The notes under the pieces were generated by a model. That model ran no database searches, was not told where the DNA came from, and saw only the letters and a program-made list of their open reading frames with translations. Source: Glycomyces buryatensis (GTDB taxonomy: Bacteria; Actinomycetota; Actinomycetes; Mycobacteriales; Micromonosporaceae). Taken from it: a stretch of 64,000 bases of DNA. Of this stretch, positions 1-10,775 are shown piece after piece (within the stretch, counting starts at the first letter, position 1; every line of letters begins with the position of its first letter). Where the stretch lies: the NCBI RefSeq assembly GCF_004912275.1, contig NZ_STGY01000042.1:97683-161682 (forward strand), read 5' to 3'. Position numbers and translations under genes: made by a program.

Positions 1-729
1 GGGGATGAGTTCGGTGAACGGGTCGAACTCGCCGGTGTTCACTTCGCCCGCTTGGAGGATGAGGATCGTGCGGTCGTCGAGGGGCGGGAGCCGGCCGGGT
101 TCGATGCGGCCGTGTTCGTCGACGGGCGCGGTGATGAGGTTGTCGAGTCCGAAGCCGAGGACGCGCAGGGCCTTCTTGACGGTGATGTGCGCCAGTTCCC
201 CGAGCACGACTTTGATTTCGGGGGCTCCGGCGGGTCCGCGGCGGTCGATGTCCCAGCCGGCGCGGGCGAGGAGGGTACGGCGGGCGGTCGCGATGGCGAC
301 GACCGTGCCGACGCCGGCGCTGATGGTGAAGCCGACGGCGGATTCGCGCGGCAGGTCGAGGATGTCGGTCAGCCAGCGTCCTGCGACGTGTTCCAGGGCG
401 GCGGCGGTCGGCGAGGTGTCGAAGGAGGCGGCCGACTGGTCCCAGGCGAGGGCGAGCCGGTCGGCGGCGGCCGCGACCGGCAGGGTCGATCCGGTGACGA
501 AGCCGAAGTAGCGGGGGTCGTTGGACGCGGTCGTGGCAGGGGTCCCGACCGCGTCGAGCAGTTCGATGGTCTCGGCCTCGCCTCGTCCGTGTTCGGGCAG
601 CGGTTCGTCGTACCGGGTGAGGGCTTCGATGGCCGCGGGGCCGGGGAAGACCGGCCGGGTGCCGATGCCGGCGATGAAGTCCTGGGCGCGCCGGTCGGCG
701 TCGCGGATGAGGTCGAGTTCGTCGTTCAC
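1..729 (-). CDS. Pyridoxal-dependent decarboxylase family protein (3' end outside window)
   Basis: The minus-strand frame is open from a GTG at 729 to the window edge, giving the first 243 residues. The visible part contains NDPRYFGFVTGS, then WDQSAASFDTSPTAAALEHV and GFTISAGVGT, which is the N-terminal half of the group II PLP decarboxylases (aromatic L-amino-acid, tyrosine or glutamate decarboxylase type). That family decarboxylates amino acids in the cytosol. The lysine that binds PLP would lie in the missing half, so activity and substrate cannot be judged. The start is preceded by a weak AGAGAG Shine-Dalgarno sequence and lies 65 bp downstream of the dnaE stop on the same strand, so the two may share a transcript. 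Confidence 0.8.
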   Translation of the reverse strand, partial: MNDELDLIRDADRRAQDFIAGIGTRPVFPGPAAIEALTRYDEPLPEHGRGEAETIELLDAVGTPATTASNDPRYFGFVTGSTLPVAAAADRLALAWDQSAASFDTSPTAAALEHVAGRWLTDILDLPRESAVGFTISAGVGTVVAIATARRTLLARAGWDIDRRGPAGAPEIKVVLGELAHITVKKALRVLGFGLDNLITAPVDEHGRIEPGRLPPLDDRTILILQAGEVNTGEFDPFTELIP

Positions 730-794
730 GGGTGCTCTCTGCTGGGTCGGGGGCGGGTCGGGCGGTCATGGGCCTCATCGGGCGCGCGTGGCCG

Positions 795-4331
<3,537 letters not shown>

Positions 4332-4542
4332 GGTTGGCTCCCTGGCTGCGCGCCCTATTCAAACGGTGTCCTCGGCGCCTTCGGCGGCATCCGCCCGGCC
4401 CGATTCTGAATCCTCAAGCCTAGTCGCCGCCGATGGCCGGGCGCACCGAGTCGGGGCCTCGAATGCCGTCCGCCTCAGCACCGCGATGCCGCCTGGGGCC
4501 ACCGCAATCCGCAGATACCACACCGCACCATTCGGCGACAAA

Positions 4543-4600
4543 TATTCCACAAGTTATCCACAGGGTCGATTCGGTTATCCACAGGCCAAAAAATAATTTT
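4543..4600 (+). promoter_or_regulatory. DnaA-box pair beside an A/T-rich tract
   Basis: Two perfect copies of the DnaA box TTATCCACA sit at 4554-4562 and 4575-4583, in the same orientation, with start-to-start spacing of 21 bp (two helical turns). A degenerate box, TATTCCACA, precedes them at 4543-4551, one turn (11 bp) away. An A/T-rich run follows at about 4588-4600, striking in DNA this GC-rich. The sites lie in the 303 bp gap between the divergent dnaE and DUF4192 genes. DnaA may regulate one or both promoters, or be titrated here. An origin is unlikely because dnaA and dnaN are not adjacent. Confidence 0.6.
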
Positions 4601-4634
4601 GCCGCTGACTTGGCGGACACCGGACAGTTGACCC

Positions 4635-5615
4635 ATGGACATGACACAGGCGAAAATCAGCCTCACCGGACCCGACGACCTCCTGACCACCATCCCGCTG
4701 CTCCTCGGATTCCATCCCGAACAGAGCCTCGTCGTCGTCGGCCTCGTCGACGGCGACCTCGAATGCACCTTCCGCGTCGACCTGCCCGGCTCGGCCGAGC
4801 ACATCGAGCACCTGGTCGACCTCACCGGCCAGCTGAGCCTCAACAATTGCAACCAGTGCGTCCTGATCGCTTACGGCGACAAGGACGTCGCCGAGGCCGC
4901 CCTGGAACGGACGAAGTCCAGGTGCGACGCCGCCGGAATCAAACCGATCGAGCGCCTCCGGGTCTCCTCCGGCCGCTGGCACGGCCTCGACTGTCCGCCC
5001 GACCACTCCTGCCCGGTCGCCGGAAGCCTCATTCCCGAAACCTCGGCCGCCGCCTGCGAGGTCGCCGTGGCCGGCTGGTACGCCGCCCCCGACCGCGAAA
5101 CGGTCGCCGCGCAACTGCAAGCGGCCGCCCCGGGACGCAGGGCCGCCGTGGCCAGCTCGGTCGAGGCGATCCTCGGCGGCGAGGTCGAACTCGACTGGGC
5201 CGAGCAGCGCGGCCGCGACCTCCACGCCGTCGACCACTGGCTGGAAGCCAAAGAACTGCCCGACACCGACGACATCGCCACGCTCGGCCTCGCCCTGGGC
5301 GACCTGGACATCCGCGACTACGCGCTGCGGCGGATCAACTCGGGCAGATTCGAGCGGGGACGGGTCGACCTGTGGATCTGGGTGGCCCGCCACCTGGAGG
5401 AGGACCTGGTCGCCCCGGCGGCCACGGTCGCCGGCTTCGCGGCCTACCGCTCCGGCAATGGAGTGCTGGCGCTGGAGGCGTTCGAACTGGCACTGCGGTC
5501 GAGCCCGCACTACCGGCTGGCGCAAATGCTGATGGCGGCCCTCCAGTCCGGTTTGCCGCCGAATGCGCTGGCCCGAATCGGCGGGGGCGACGCGGAGGAA
5601 ATGCGAGGTGACTAA
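4635..5615 (+). CDS. DUF4192 domain-containing protein
   Basis: The 326-residue protein begins ISLTGPDDLLTTIPLLLGF, followed by PEQSLVVVGL. This is the signature opening of the actinobacterial DUF4192 family, whose biochemical role is not established. It has no signal peptide or membrane segment and is probably cytosolic. The C-terminal half carries YALRRI, LWIWVARHLEE and the helical stretch WAAF-like AAYRSGNGVLALEAFELAL, typical of the family. The ATG at 4635 follows the DnaA-box region. The gene ends 9 bp before the MobA-like gene, so the two are probably cotranscribed. Divergent linkage to dnaE and the DnaA boxes hint at a link to replication, but that is inference. Confidence 0.85.
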   Translation: MDMTQAKISLTGPDDLLTTIPLLLGFHPEQSLVVVGLVDGDLECTFRVDLPGSAEHIEHLVDLTGQLSLNNCNQCVLIAYGDKDVAEAALERTKSRCDAAGIKPIERLRVSSGRWHGLDCPPDHSCPVAGSLIPETSAAACEVAVAGWYAAPDRETVAAQLQAAAPGRRAAVASSVEAILGGEVELDWAEQRGRDLHAVDHWLEAKELPDTDDIATLGLALGDLDIRDYALRRINSGRFERGRVDLWIWVARHLEEDLVAPAATVAGFAAYRSGNGVLALEAFELALRSSPHYRLAQMLMAALQSGLPPNALARIGGGDAEEMRGD

Positions 5616-5624
5616 TCTGGTTGC

Positions 5625-6239
5625 ATGGGCGACACCCCGAGTGACTTCGCGGCAATCCTGCTTGTGGGCGGGAGGGCGAGGCGGTTCGCCGGCATCGCCA
5701 AGAGCGAACTGGAAGTGGCCGGACAGACGATCCTCGAGCGGATGCTCTCCGCCTGCGCGGCGGCGACAGAGCGCGTGGTGGTGGGCGCGCGGCCCGCCGA
5801 CGCCGCGCCACTGCCGGCTGGTGTGCTGGCGGTCCAGGAGGACCCGCCGGGTTCGGGCCCGGCCCTGGCGGCGGCCGCCGGGCTGGTGCAGGTGGGGGCC
5901 GGACCCGAGCGCGTGGCGATCCTGCCGGGCGATCTACCGTTCCTGTGCCCCGCGGCAGTGGAGCTGCTGCGGATCCGCGCCGAGGCGGCCGGGCCCGATT
6001 CGGGGGCGGTCTTCTGCGACGACGCCGGGAGGCGCCAGTGGCTGTGCGGGGTATGGCCGACTGCGGCCATCCGCGCCAACGCCACGGACATTCGCCCAGG
6101 TGACCGGGCCAAGAACCTGTTCAGGGACATCGAGGTCGAAACCGTCCACTGGGACTACTCGGGTCCGCCCCCGTGGTTCGACTGCGACACTCCGGCCGAC
6201 CTGGAACAGGCACGAGGCTGGGCCGCCGACCAGAAGTAA
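5625..6239 (+). CDS. MobA-like NTP transferase
   Basis: A 204-residue nucleotidyltransferase of the MobA family, which moves GMP or CMP onto molybdenum cofactor. The N-terminus AAILLVGGRARRF corresponds to the family motif LAGGxSxRMG, but the usual G-x-S-x-R-M is altered (GGRARRFAG). The lysine at SELEVAG is not clearly conserved either. ILPGDLPFLCP matches the metal-binding GDxP motif, and DCDTPADLEQA matches the family C-terminal DxNTPxDL. The altered glycine-rich loop leaves the substrate uncertain. No other molybdenum cofactor genes are nearby. It lies 9 bp behind the DUF4192 gene. Confidence 0.75.
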   Translation: MGDTPSDFAAILLVGGRARRFAGIAKSELEVAGQTILERMLSACAAATERVVVGARPADAAPLPAGVLAVQEDPPGSGPALAAAAGLVQVGAGPERVAILPGDLPFLCPAAVELLRIRAEAAGPDSGAVFCDDAGRRQWLCGVWPTAAIRANATDIRPGDRAKNLFRDIEVETVHWDYSGPPPWFDCDTPADLEQARGWAADQK

Positions 6240-6565
6240 CGGCACACCTGAGATCTGAACTCCCGACCTGAAGCACGGCAGGGCGGTGGGCGGGGCGAGG
6301 CTGGGTGGGGGCGGGGGGGGGGGGAGGGCCCCCCGGGGTAGACGGCCAACGGTTCGGAGTTCGAACGCATCGAACCCGCCAGGCCGAGCCCCCGGGTAGA
6401 CGGCCTGCGGATTCGTTCCGGAGGACGCCGGAGCCACCCGCGCTCGCCCCGCCCGCCGCCGATTCCCGTGAAAACCGAAGCCGCCCATCGGCCACCGCGG
6501 CCGTGGGGCCGCGAGTGGTGCCGATGGGCGGCGGTAAAGCCGTCGGGCGGGCCGAGCTAGCCGAC
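6240..6565. other. Convergent intergenic region with G-run
   Basis: This 326 bp gap separates two convergent genes and has no credible gene. It holds a run of at least ten G residues near 6310-6325, two copies of GTAGACGGCC about 58 bp apart, and the terminator hairpin listed separately. Confidence 0.5.
6470..6532 (-). terminator. Terminator hairpin of the rhomboid gene
   Basis: The arms GCCGCCCATCGGC (6480-6492) and GCCGATGGGCGGC (6520-6532) form a perfect 13 bp stem. A nested GCGGCC/GGCCGC hairpin sits in the loop. Read on the minus strand the stem is followed by TTCGGTTTTC, so it most probably ends the rhomboid transcript. The convergent MobA-like transcript could also stop here. Confidence 0.6.
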
Positions 6566-7522
6566 CTAAGCGACTCCGAATTGCGTCAAGAGAGTGTCCG
6601 TGCGCCACATGGTCAGGACGACCATCATCGCCAGGATCACCGCGAAGCCGACCCAGTGGAGCACCTTGCGCTGACTCGCCGGCGTGAAGGCGAGGACCGC
6701 GCCGCACAGCAGGCCGCCGACCAGGCCGCCCACGTGTCCGGCGAGGCTGAAGCCCATCACGACGGTCAACACCAGGTTGATCCCGAGCAGTACATAGATG
6801 CCGGAGCTTTCGCGGCCCAGGCGCCGGTTCACCAGGATCAGCACGCCGAAGAGGCCGTACACGGCGCCGGAGGCCCCGGCCGTCAGCGTGATCGGGTTCG
6901 TGAACACGTACACCGCCACGCTCCCGACCAGCCCCGAGACGAGGTACACCGCCAGGAACCGCAGCGAGCCCAGGTCCTTCTCCAGCACCCGGCCCAGAAT
7001 CCACAGCACCACCATGTTGAACAGGAGGTGCACCGCGCCGAAGTGCAGGAACATCGCGGTCACCATCCGGTATTCGCCGCCGGTGGAAACCCCGGGAAGC
7101 GAGTACATGGTGCCGAACAGCTCCACGTTCGCGAACGTGTGGAACACGCCCTGGCCGTACTGGAACACGCTCGCCTCGGCCAGCGCGTAATGGAGCTGGG
7201 TGGAACTGGTGATCGCCGCCGTGCCGCCGACCGCGAGGGTCAGGATGAACATGGCGACGTTGAGTCCGATCAGGACTTTGGTGACCGTGCCCGCGGCGCC
7301 GGCGGAGGATCCGCCGAACGCCGTTGAGGCACGGCCGCCGAAGGCCGAGCGCGTCTTGCGCATCGACTTGCGCCCCTCGGCGACGCAGCCGGGGCATTGG
7401 AACCCGACGGGCGCGTCGATCCTGCAGTCGGCGCAGATCGGTTTGTCGCAGCGGACGCACCGCAGATAGGTCTCGCGGTTCCGGTGGCGATAGCAGACCG
7501 GGGCCGACTGCTCGTCGCTCAT
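6566..7522 (-). CDS. Rhomboid family intramembrane serine protease
   Basis: 318 residues. The cytosolic N-terminus (1-50) is a B-box-like zinc-binding module with cysteines at 10, 22, 25, 30, 33, 43 and 46. Six or seven membrane helices follow. The catalytic dyad is visible: Ser218 in GASG and His263 in GHVGG. The conserved HLLFN motif supplies His165 and Asn169. Rhomboids cleave transmembrane substrates inside the bilayer; the substrate here is unknown. The gene starts 9 bp downstream of the cyclophilin stop, so the pair is one transcription unit, an arrangement common near the origin in actinobacteria. Confidence 0.93.
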   Translation of the reverse strand: MSDEQSAPVCYRHRNRETYLRCVRCDKPICADCRIDAPVGFQCPGCVAEGRKSMRKTRSAFGGRASTAFGGSSAGAAGTVTKVLIGLNVAMFILTLAVGGTAAITSSTQLHYALAEASVFQYGQGVFHTFANVELFGTMYSLPGVSTGGEYRMVTAMFLHFGAVHLLFNMVVLWILGRVLEKDLGSLRFLAVYLVSGLVGSVAVYVFTNPITLTAGASGAVYGLFGVLILVNRRLGRESSGIYVLLGINLVLTVVMGFSLAGHVGGLVGGLLCGAVLAFTPASQRKVLHWVGFAVILAMMVVLTMWRTDTLLTQFGVA

Positions 7523-7531
7523 TCGCTCCCG

Positions 7532-8044
7532 CTACTTCTCGATGACGACGGAGTTGATGACGACGTCGTTGACGGGCTTGTCCATCGGGCCGGTCGGGGT
7601 CTTGGCGATCTGGTCGACGATGGCCTGGGAGTCCTTGTCCGCGACGATGCCGAAGATGGTGTGGCGGCCGTTCAGGTGGGGGGTCGGGCCCACGGTGATG
7701 AAGAACTGCGAGCCGTTGGTGCCGGGCCCGGCGTTGGCCATGGCCAGCAGGTAGGGCTGCCCGAAGTGAAGGTCGGGGTGGATCTCGTCGCCGAACTTGT
7801 AGCCGGGGCCGCCGCGGCCGGTGCCGGTCGGGTCGCCGCCCTGGAGCATGAAGCCGTCGATGACGCGGTGGAAGATGACACCGTCGTAGTACGGTCCCGA
7901 GCCGGGCTGGCCGGTTTCGGGGTCGGTGTATTCCTTGGTTCCTTCGGCCAGTTCGACGAAGTTCTTCACCGTCTTGGGTGCGTGGTTGTCGTACAGGTCG
8001 ATTTTGATGTCACCGAAATTGGTCTTCAGAGTCGCCTTGGTCAT
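7532..8044 (-). CDS. Cyclophilin-type peptidyl-prolyl isomerase
   Basis: A 170-residue single-domain cyclophilin that isomerises Xaa-Pro bonds. The active-site residues are in place: FHR with Arg60, MLQGGD (66-71), NGSQFFI (110-116) and FG (131-132). I chose the ATG at 8044 (MTKATLKTNFGDI). A longer in-frame start at 8155 would add 37 residues with no family similarity. There is no signal peptide, so the enzyme is cytosolic. It forms an operon with the rhomboid gene. It corresponds in position to ppiA near trpG and crgA of mycobacteria. Confidence 0.94.
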   Translation of the reverse strand: MTKATLKTNFGDIKIDLYDNHAPKTVKNFVELAEGTKEYTDPETGQPGSGPYYDGVIFHRVIDGFMLQGGDPTGTGRGGPGYKFGDEIHPDLHFGQPYLLAMANAGPGTNGSQFFITVGPTPHLNGRHTIFGIVADKDSQAIVDQIAKTPTGPMDKPVNDVVINSVVIEK

Positions 8045-8159
8045 GGCGTCAATGGTGCCAGATGCCCGAGGTTGGACCAACTTTCTCCCCCGTTTCCCTC
8101 GACGGGTGTCACAGGTCAGTGCAACATGAGACAGAAGAGCACCTAGAGGAGGCATTCAC

Positions 8160-8531
8160 ATGGGCTTCAGCCGCAATACCACGACTTCTGCCCAGGAGGT
8201 CAAGGACAATCTCAGTCAAGGGGCGACCTATCTGCGGAACGCGGGGGCCGCCGCAGCGCGCGGAACGCGCGACGCCGCGGCGCCGAGGGTCAACGTCGTG
8301 TTGGCGAAGGTCGGCCTGAGGAAGGCGCCGGCTCCTAAGTGGCCTTGGGTGGTCGGGGCGATCGGCGCCGGCATCGCGGTGGGCGGTGCGGTCGCGTACC
8401 TGTGGTACCGGCAGCGGACCGAGACCATCGGCGAGGCGCTCCTGGCTGACGAGATGCTCGACGACACCGATGGTCCGCACGTCACGGACGCGCAGATCAC
8501 CGACGAGTTGGTCGACAGCGTCACGCGCTGA
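8160..8531 (+). CDS. Small single-pass membrane protein, unknown function
   Basis: 123 residues. A strong AGAGGAGG Shine-Dalgarno sequence precedes the ATG at 8160. An alanine-rich, positively charged N-terminal half (about 1-60) is followed by one membrane helix at about 62-80 (WPWVVGAIGAGIAVGGAVAYLW). An acidic tail ends DELVDSVTR. Proteins of this kind sit next to ppiA in many actinobacteria, but I do not recognise a function. It is divergent from the cyclophilin gene, with 115 bp between starts. Confidence 0.75.
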   Translation: MGFSRNTTTSAQEVKDNLSQGATYLRNAGAAAARGTRDAAAPRVNVVLAKVGLRKAPAPKWPWVVGAIGAGIAVGGAVAYLWYRQRTETIGEALLADEMLDDTDGPHVTDAQITDELVDSVTR

Positions 8532-8929
8532 CGGGTAGCAGGAGATCCGGGGCGAGAACGGCACTCCAATCGGTGTACGTGCCGGTTGGAGGTTTTCGCT
8601 TGCCCAACGCCGCAGGAGGGTCCGGTCCGGGGACGATCCCGGGTGCCTCCTGGGGTGAATGCCACGGTGGCGCCGGATTCCGGCGCTGCCGAGAAGTTGA
8701 ACGCCGGACCGGTGTCTCGTCCCGGGGGGGAGTGGGCGAGCCACCGATCCGGCGCCAATGGGGGCGGGAAAAAGGCCTACGCCGCGGTTCGCACCGCGGC
8801 CACGAGACCGATTCTCGCCCCCCTTTCACGTTCTGTGAAGGGCTTGCCGATGGCGGTTATACGCCATGTCGCATAACCGCCATCCAATGTCGACAACGAG
8901 TGCCGACATCATCACTGCCGGTAGTGTTC
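8532..8929. other. Structured convergent intergenic region
   Basis: This 398 bp gap between convergent genes has no convincing coding sequence but is dense in complementary segments. GCAGGAGG pairs with CCTCCTG, CCGGG with CCCGG, GGCGCCGG with CCGGCGC, and GTCCGG with CCGGAC, all within about 8610-8705. A GGGGTGAAT element lies at about 8651. Further hairpins occur at about 8790-8812 (GCCGCGG/CCGCGGC) and 8822-8843, and a 12 bp inverted repeat is listed separately. It may encode a structured RNA or simply carry terminators. Confidence 0.35.
8849..8884. repeat. Perfect 12 bp inverted repeat
   Basis: GATGGCGGTTAT (8849-8860) and ATAACCGCCATC (8873-8884) are perfect complements around a 12-nt loop. 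No T-tract follows on either strand. A weaker inverted repeat, ATGTCG/CGACAT, follows at once. It lies 46 bp from the aminotransferase stop, so it may be a bidirectional terminator or an mRNA-stabilising stem. Confidence 0.5.
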
Positions 8930-10039
8930 TCAGGCGCGGGTGGCCTCGACGGCCTTGGCGAGGCGGCGCACGCCCTCGTCGATCCGGTCGGCGTGGACGG
9001 CCGAGTAGGCCAGCCTGAGGCAGGACTCTCCGCCTTCGATGACGAAGTCGGTGCCCTTGACGACCTGCACGCCCTCGTCGGCGGCGGCCGCCGCGACCTT
9101 GGCGCAGTCGACGCCCTCACCGAGGTCGACCCACAGGAAGTAGCCGCCGTCGGGCACGACGAACTCGGCGCCCGGCAGGTGCGCGCGGAGGCTGGCCGAG
9201 AGCTGGTCGACCCGCTCCTCGAGGGCGCCCTTGACGGTCGCGATCGACTTGTCCAGCGCCCCCGAGGCCGCGAACTGGTAGATCGTGGCCTGCGCGAACA
9301 TGTTCGGCGCGATGTAGGTGTTGGTCGCGGCCGTCGCGATCTTCTTGATCAGGTCGGCCGGGCCCACCAGGTAGCCGGTGCGCAGGCCCGGGCAGACGGT
9401 CTTGGAGAACGAGCAGGCGTAGGCGACCCGGCCGCTCGCGCCTTTGGAAAGGTCAGTCTGGGAGAGCATCGTCGGGAGCTGCTCGCCGCGGAAGCGGATG
9501 TCGTAGTACGGGTCGTCCTCGAAGATCATGAAGTCGTACTCGTCGGCCAGCGCGAGCAGGCGGCGGCGCTTGTCACCGGAGAGGGTGACGCCGGCGGGGT
9601 TCTGGAAGTTCGGGATGATGTGCGCCAGCGTCGGGCGCACCCCGCCTTTGAGGATGCCTTCGAGCTCGTCGACGTTGAGGCCGTCGGCCTGGATGGTCAC
9701 GGGGTGGAGTTCGCCGCGGCGGTTGCGCAGGCCCAGCAGGGTCCGGTCGTAGGTGGGGCGTTCGACGATGACGGGCGAGCCGGGTGCTACGAGCTCGTCG
9801 AACAGGAACGCGTCGGCCTGCATCGAGCCGTTGGTGACCAGCACGTTCTCGATCGCCACGTTGTGCTTGGCGGCGATCCATTCGCGCAGCAGCGGGTAGC
9901 CCACGGACGTGCCGTAGCCGGTGACGCGGGCCGGGTCTGCGTCGAGCGCTGCCACGGCGGCGGCCTTGAGGCCTTCGGTGTCGACGATGTCGAGGGACGG
10001 GGCGCCTCGGGAGAATGAGATGACGTCGGTGTTCGGCAT
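8930..10039 (-). CDS. PLP-dependent aminotransferase, class I/II fold
   Basis: 369 residues, cytosolic, close to the 2-aminoadipate/MocR-type aminotransferase branch but without the MocR DNA-binding domain. Family features in order are VTNGSMQADAF (68-78), ERPTYD (93-98), PNFQNPAG (143-150), FEDDPYYD (173-180) and the PLP lysine K213 in SFSKT. The C-terminal arginine that binds substrate carboxylate lies in SCLRLAYS. The substrate is not readable from sequence; aromatic, branched-chain or aminoadipate substrates are all possible. The ATG at 10039 is the natural family start. It is transcribed alone, divergently from the PEBP gene. Confidence 0.88.
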   Translation of the reverse strand: MPNTDVISFSRGAPSLDIVDTEGLKAAAVAALDADPARVTGYGTSVGYPLLREWIAAKHNVAIENVLVTNGSMQADAFLFDELVAPGSPVIVERPTYDRTLLGLRNRRGELHPVTIQADGLNVDELEGILKGGVRPTLAHIIPNFQNPAGVTLSGDKRRRLLALADEYDFMIFEDDPYYDIRFRGEQLPTMLSQTDLSKGASGRVAYACSFSKTVCPGLRTGYLVGPADLIKKIATAATNTYIAPNMFAQATIYQFAASGALDKSIATVKGALEERVDQLSASLRAHLPGAEFVVPDGGYFLWVDLGEGVDCAKVAAAAADEGVQVVKGTDFVIEGGESCLRLAYSAVHADRIDEGVRRLAKAVEATRA

Positions 10040-10259
10040 GGCACCAGGGTATGCGGCCGGGCGGCGGGGCGTCGAGCGGCATTCCGGCGGGTCGGGCGCG
10101 GCACGGCGGCGCGCGCCACACCTTGGCTTATTCGCGATACGGTGCTGTATGGGGTCGTTTGCGGCCCTGAGGGTTCGATGTTGTACGCACGCGGCCCCGC
10201 CCGGTGGCGCTTCGGCGACCGTTGGGTGCGCTCGGGCCGCGCAGATGAGGAGGACAGCG

Positions 10260-10775
10260 ATGTCGCTCGACCGTCCGCGGGCCCCGTGGCCCTATGACTT
10301 TCTTCCGCAGGTTCCGTCGTTCGAGGTGACCTCGACCGATGTCGCCGAGGGCGTGACGCTGGCGTCGGCCCAGGTGGCGGGCTCGGATGTGTCGCCGCAG
10401 TTGTCGTGGTCGGGGTTTCCGGCCCAGGCGGCCCAGTTCGCGGTGACGTGCTTCGACCCTGACGCGCCGACCGGTTCTGGCTGGTGGCATTGGATGATGC
10501 TGAGCCTGGACGCCTCGGTGACCGAGCTGGCGACCGGTGCCGACGCCGATCCGCCCGAGGGCGCGGTGCAGCTGCGCAATGACTCGGGCAAGGCCGGGTA
10601 TTCGGGTGCGGCGCCGCCTCCGGGCGACCCCGAGCACCGCTACATCTTCGCGGTGCACGCGCTGGGGTCGCCGATCGAGGTGCCGGCGTCGGCGTCGATG
10701 GCGGTGGGCGCCTTCCACATCACGTTCAATGTCGTGGCCCGGGGTCTGGTGACCGGGGTGTACCGCAATGAGTGA
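10260..10775 (+). CDS. YbhB/YbcL family PEBP-like protein
   Basis: 171 residues of the phosphatidylethanolamine-binding-protein family. Bacterial members are small soluble proteins with an anion-binding pocket, implicated in kinase or protease modulation. Diagnostic segments are SPQLSWSGFP, CFDPDAPTGSGWWHWM and LRNDSGKAGYSGAAPPPGD, then HRYIFAVHAL. The ATG at 10260 has a perfect GAGGAGG sequence upstream; the frame is open further upstream, but that part lacks family similarity. The last 8 bp overlap the start of the thiolase gene, so translation is probably coupled. Confidence 0.9.
   Translation: MSLDRPRAPWPYDFLPQVPSFEVTSTDVAEGVTLASAQVAGSDVSPQLSWSGFPAQAAQFAVTCFDPDAPTGSGWWHWMMLSLDASVTELATGADADPPEGAVQLRNDSGKAGYSGAAPPPGDPEHRYIFAVHALGSPIEVPASASMAVGAFHITFNVVARGLVTGVYRNE

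Noticed and set aside
4332-4634. Replication origin
   Set aside because: Only two perfect DnaA boxes, and no dnaA, dnaN, rpmH or parAB beside it.
4433-5611. Long arginine/proline-rich plus-strand frame
   Set aside because: Shadow frame of the DUF4192 gene, with no domain.
6300-6340. Homopolymer G-run as a regulatory switch
   Set aside because: It lies between two convergent genes, downstream of both, so it is unlikely to affect expression; it may partly be a sequencing artefact.
8532-8710. c-di-AMP (ydaO) or cobalamin riboswitch suggested by the GGGGTGAAT element
   Set aside because: The conserved 3' block of the c-di-AMP class and the cobalamin box are absent, and no plus-strand gene follows within range.
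8788-8812. tRNA T-arm-like segment GGTTCGCACC
   Set aside because: The stem is 7 bp with a 6-nt loop; no acceptor, D or anticodon arm fits around it.
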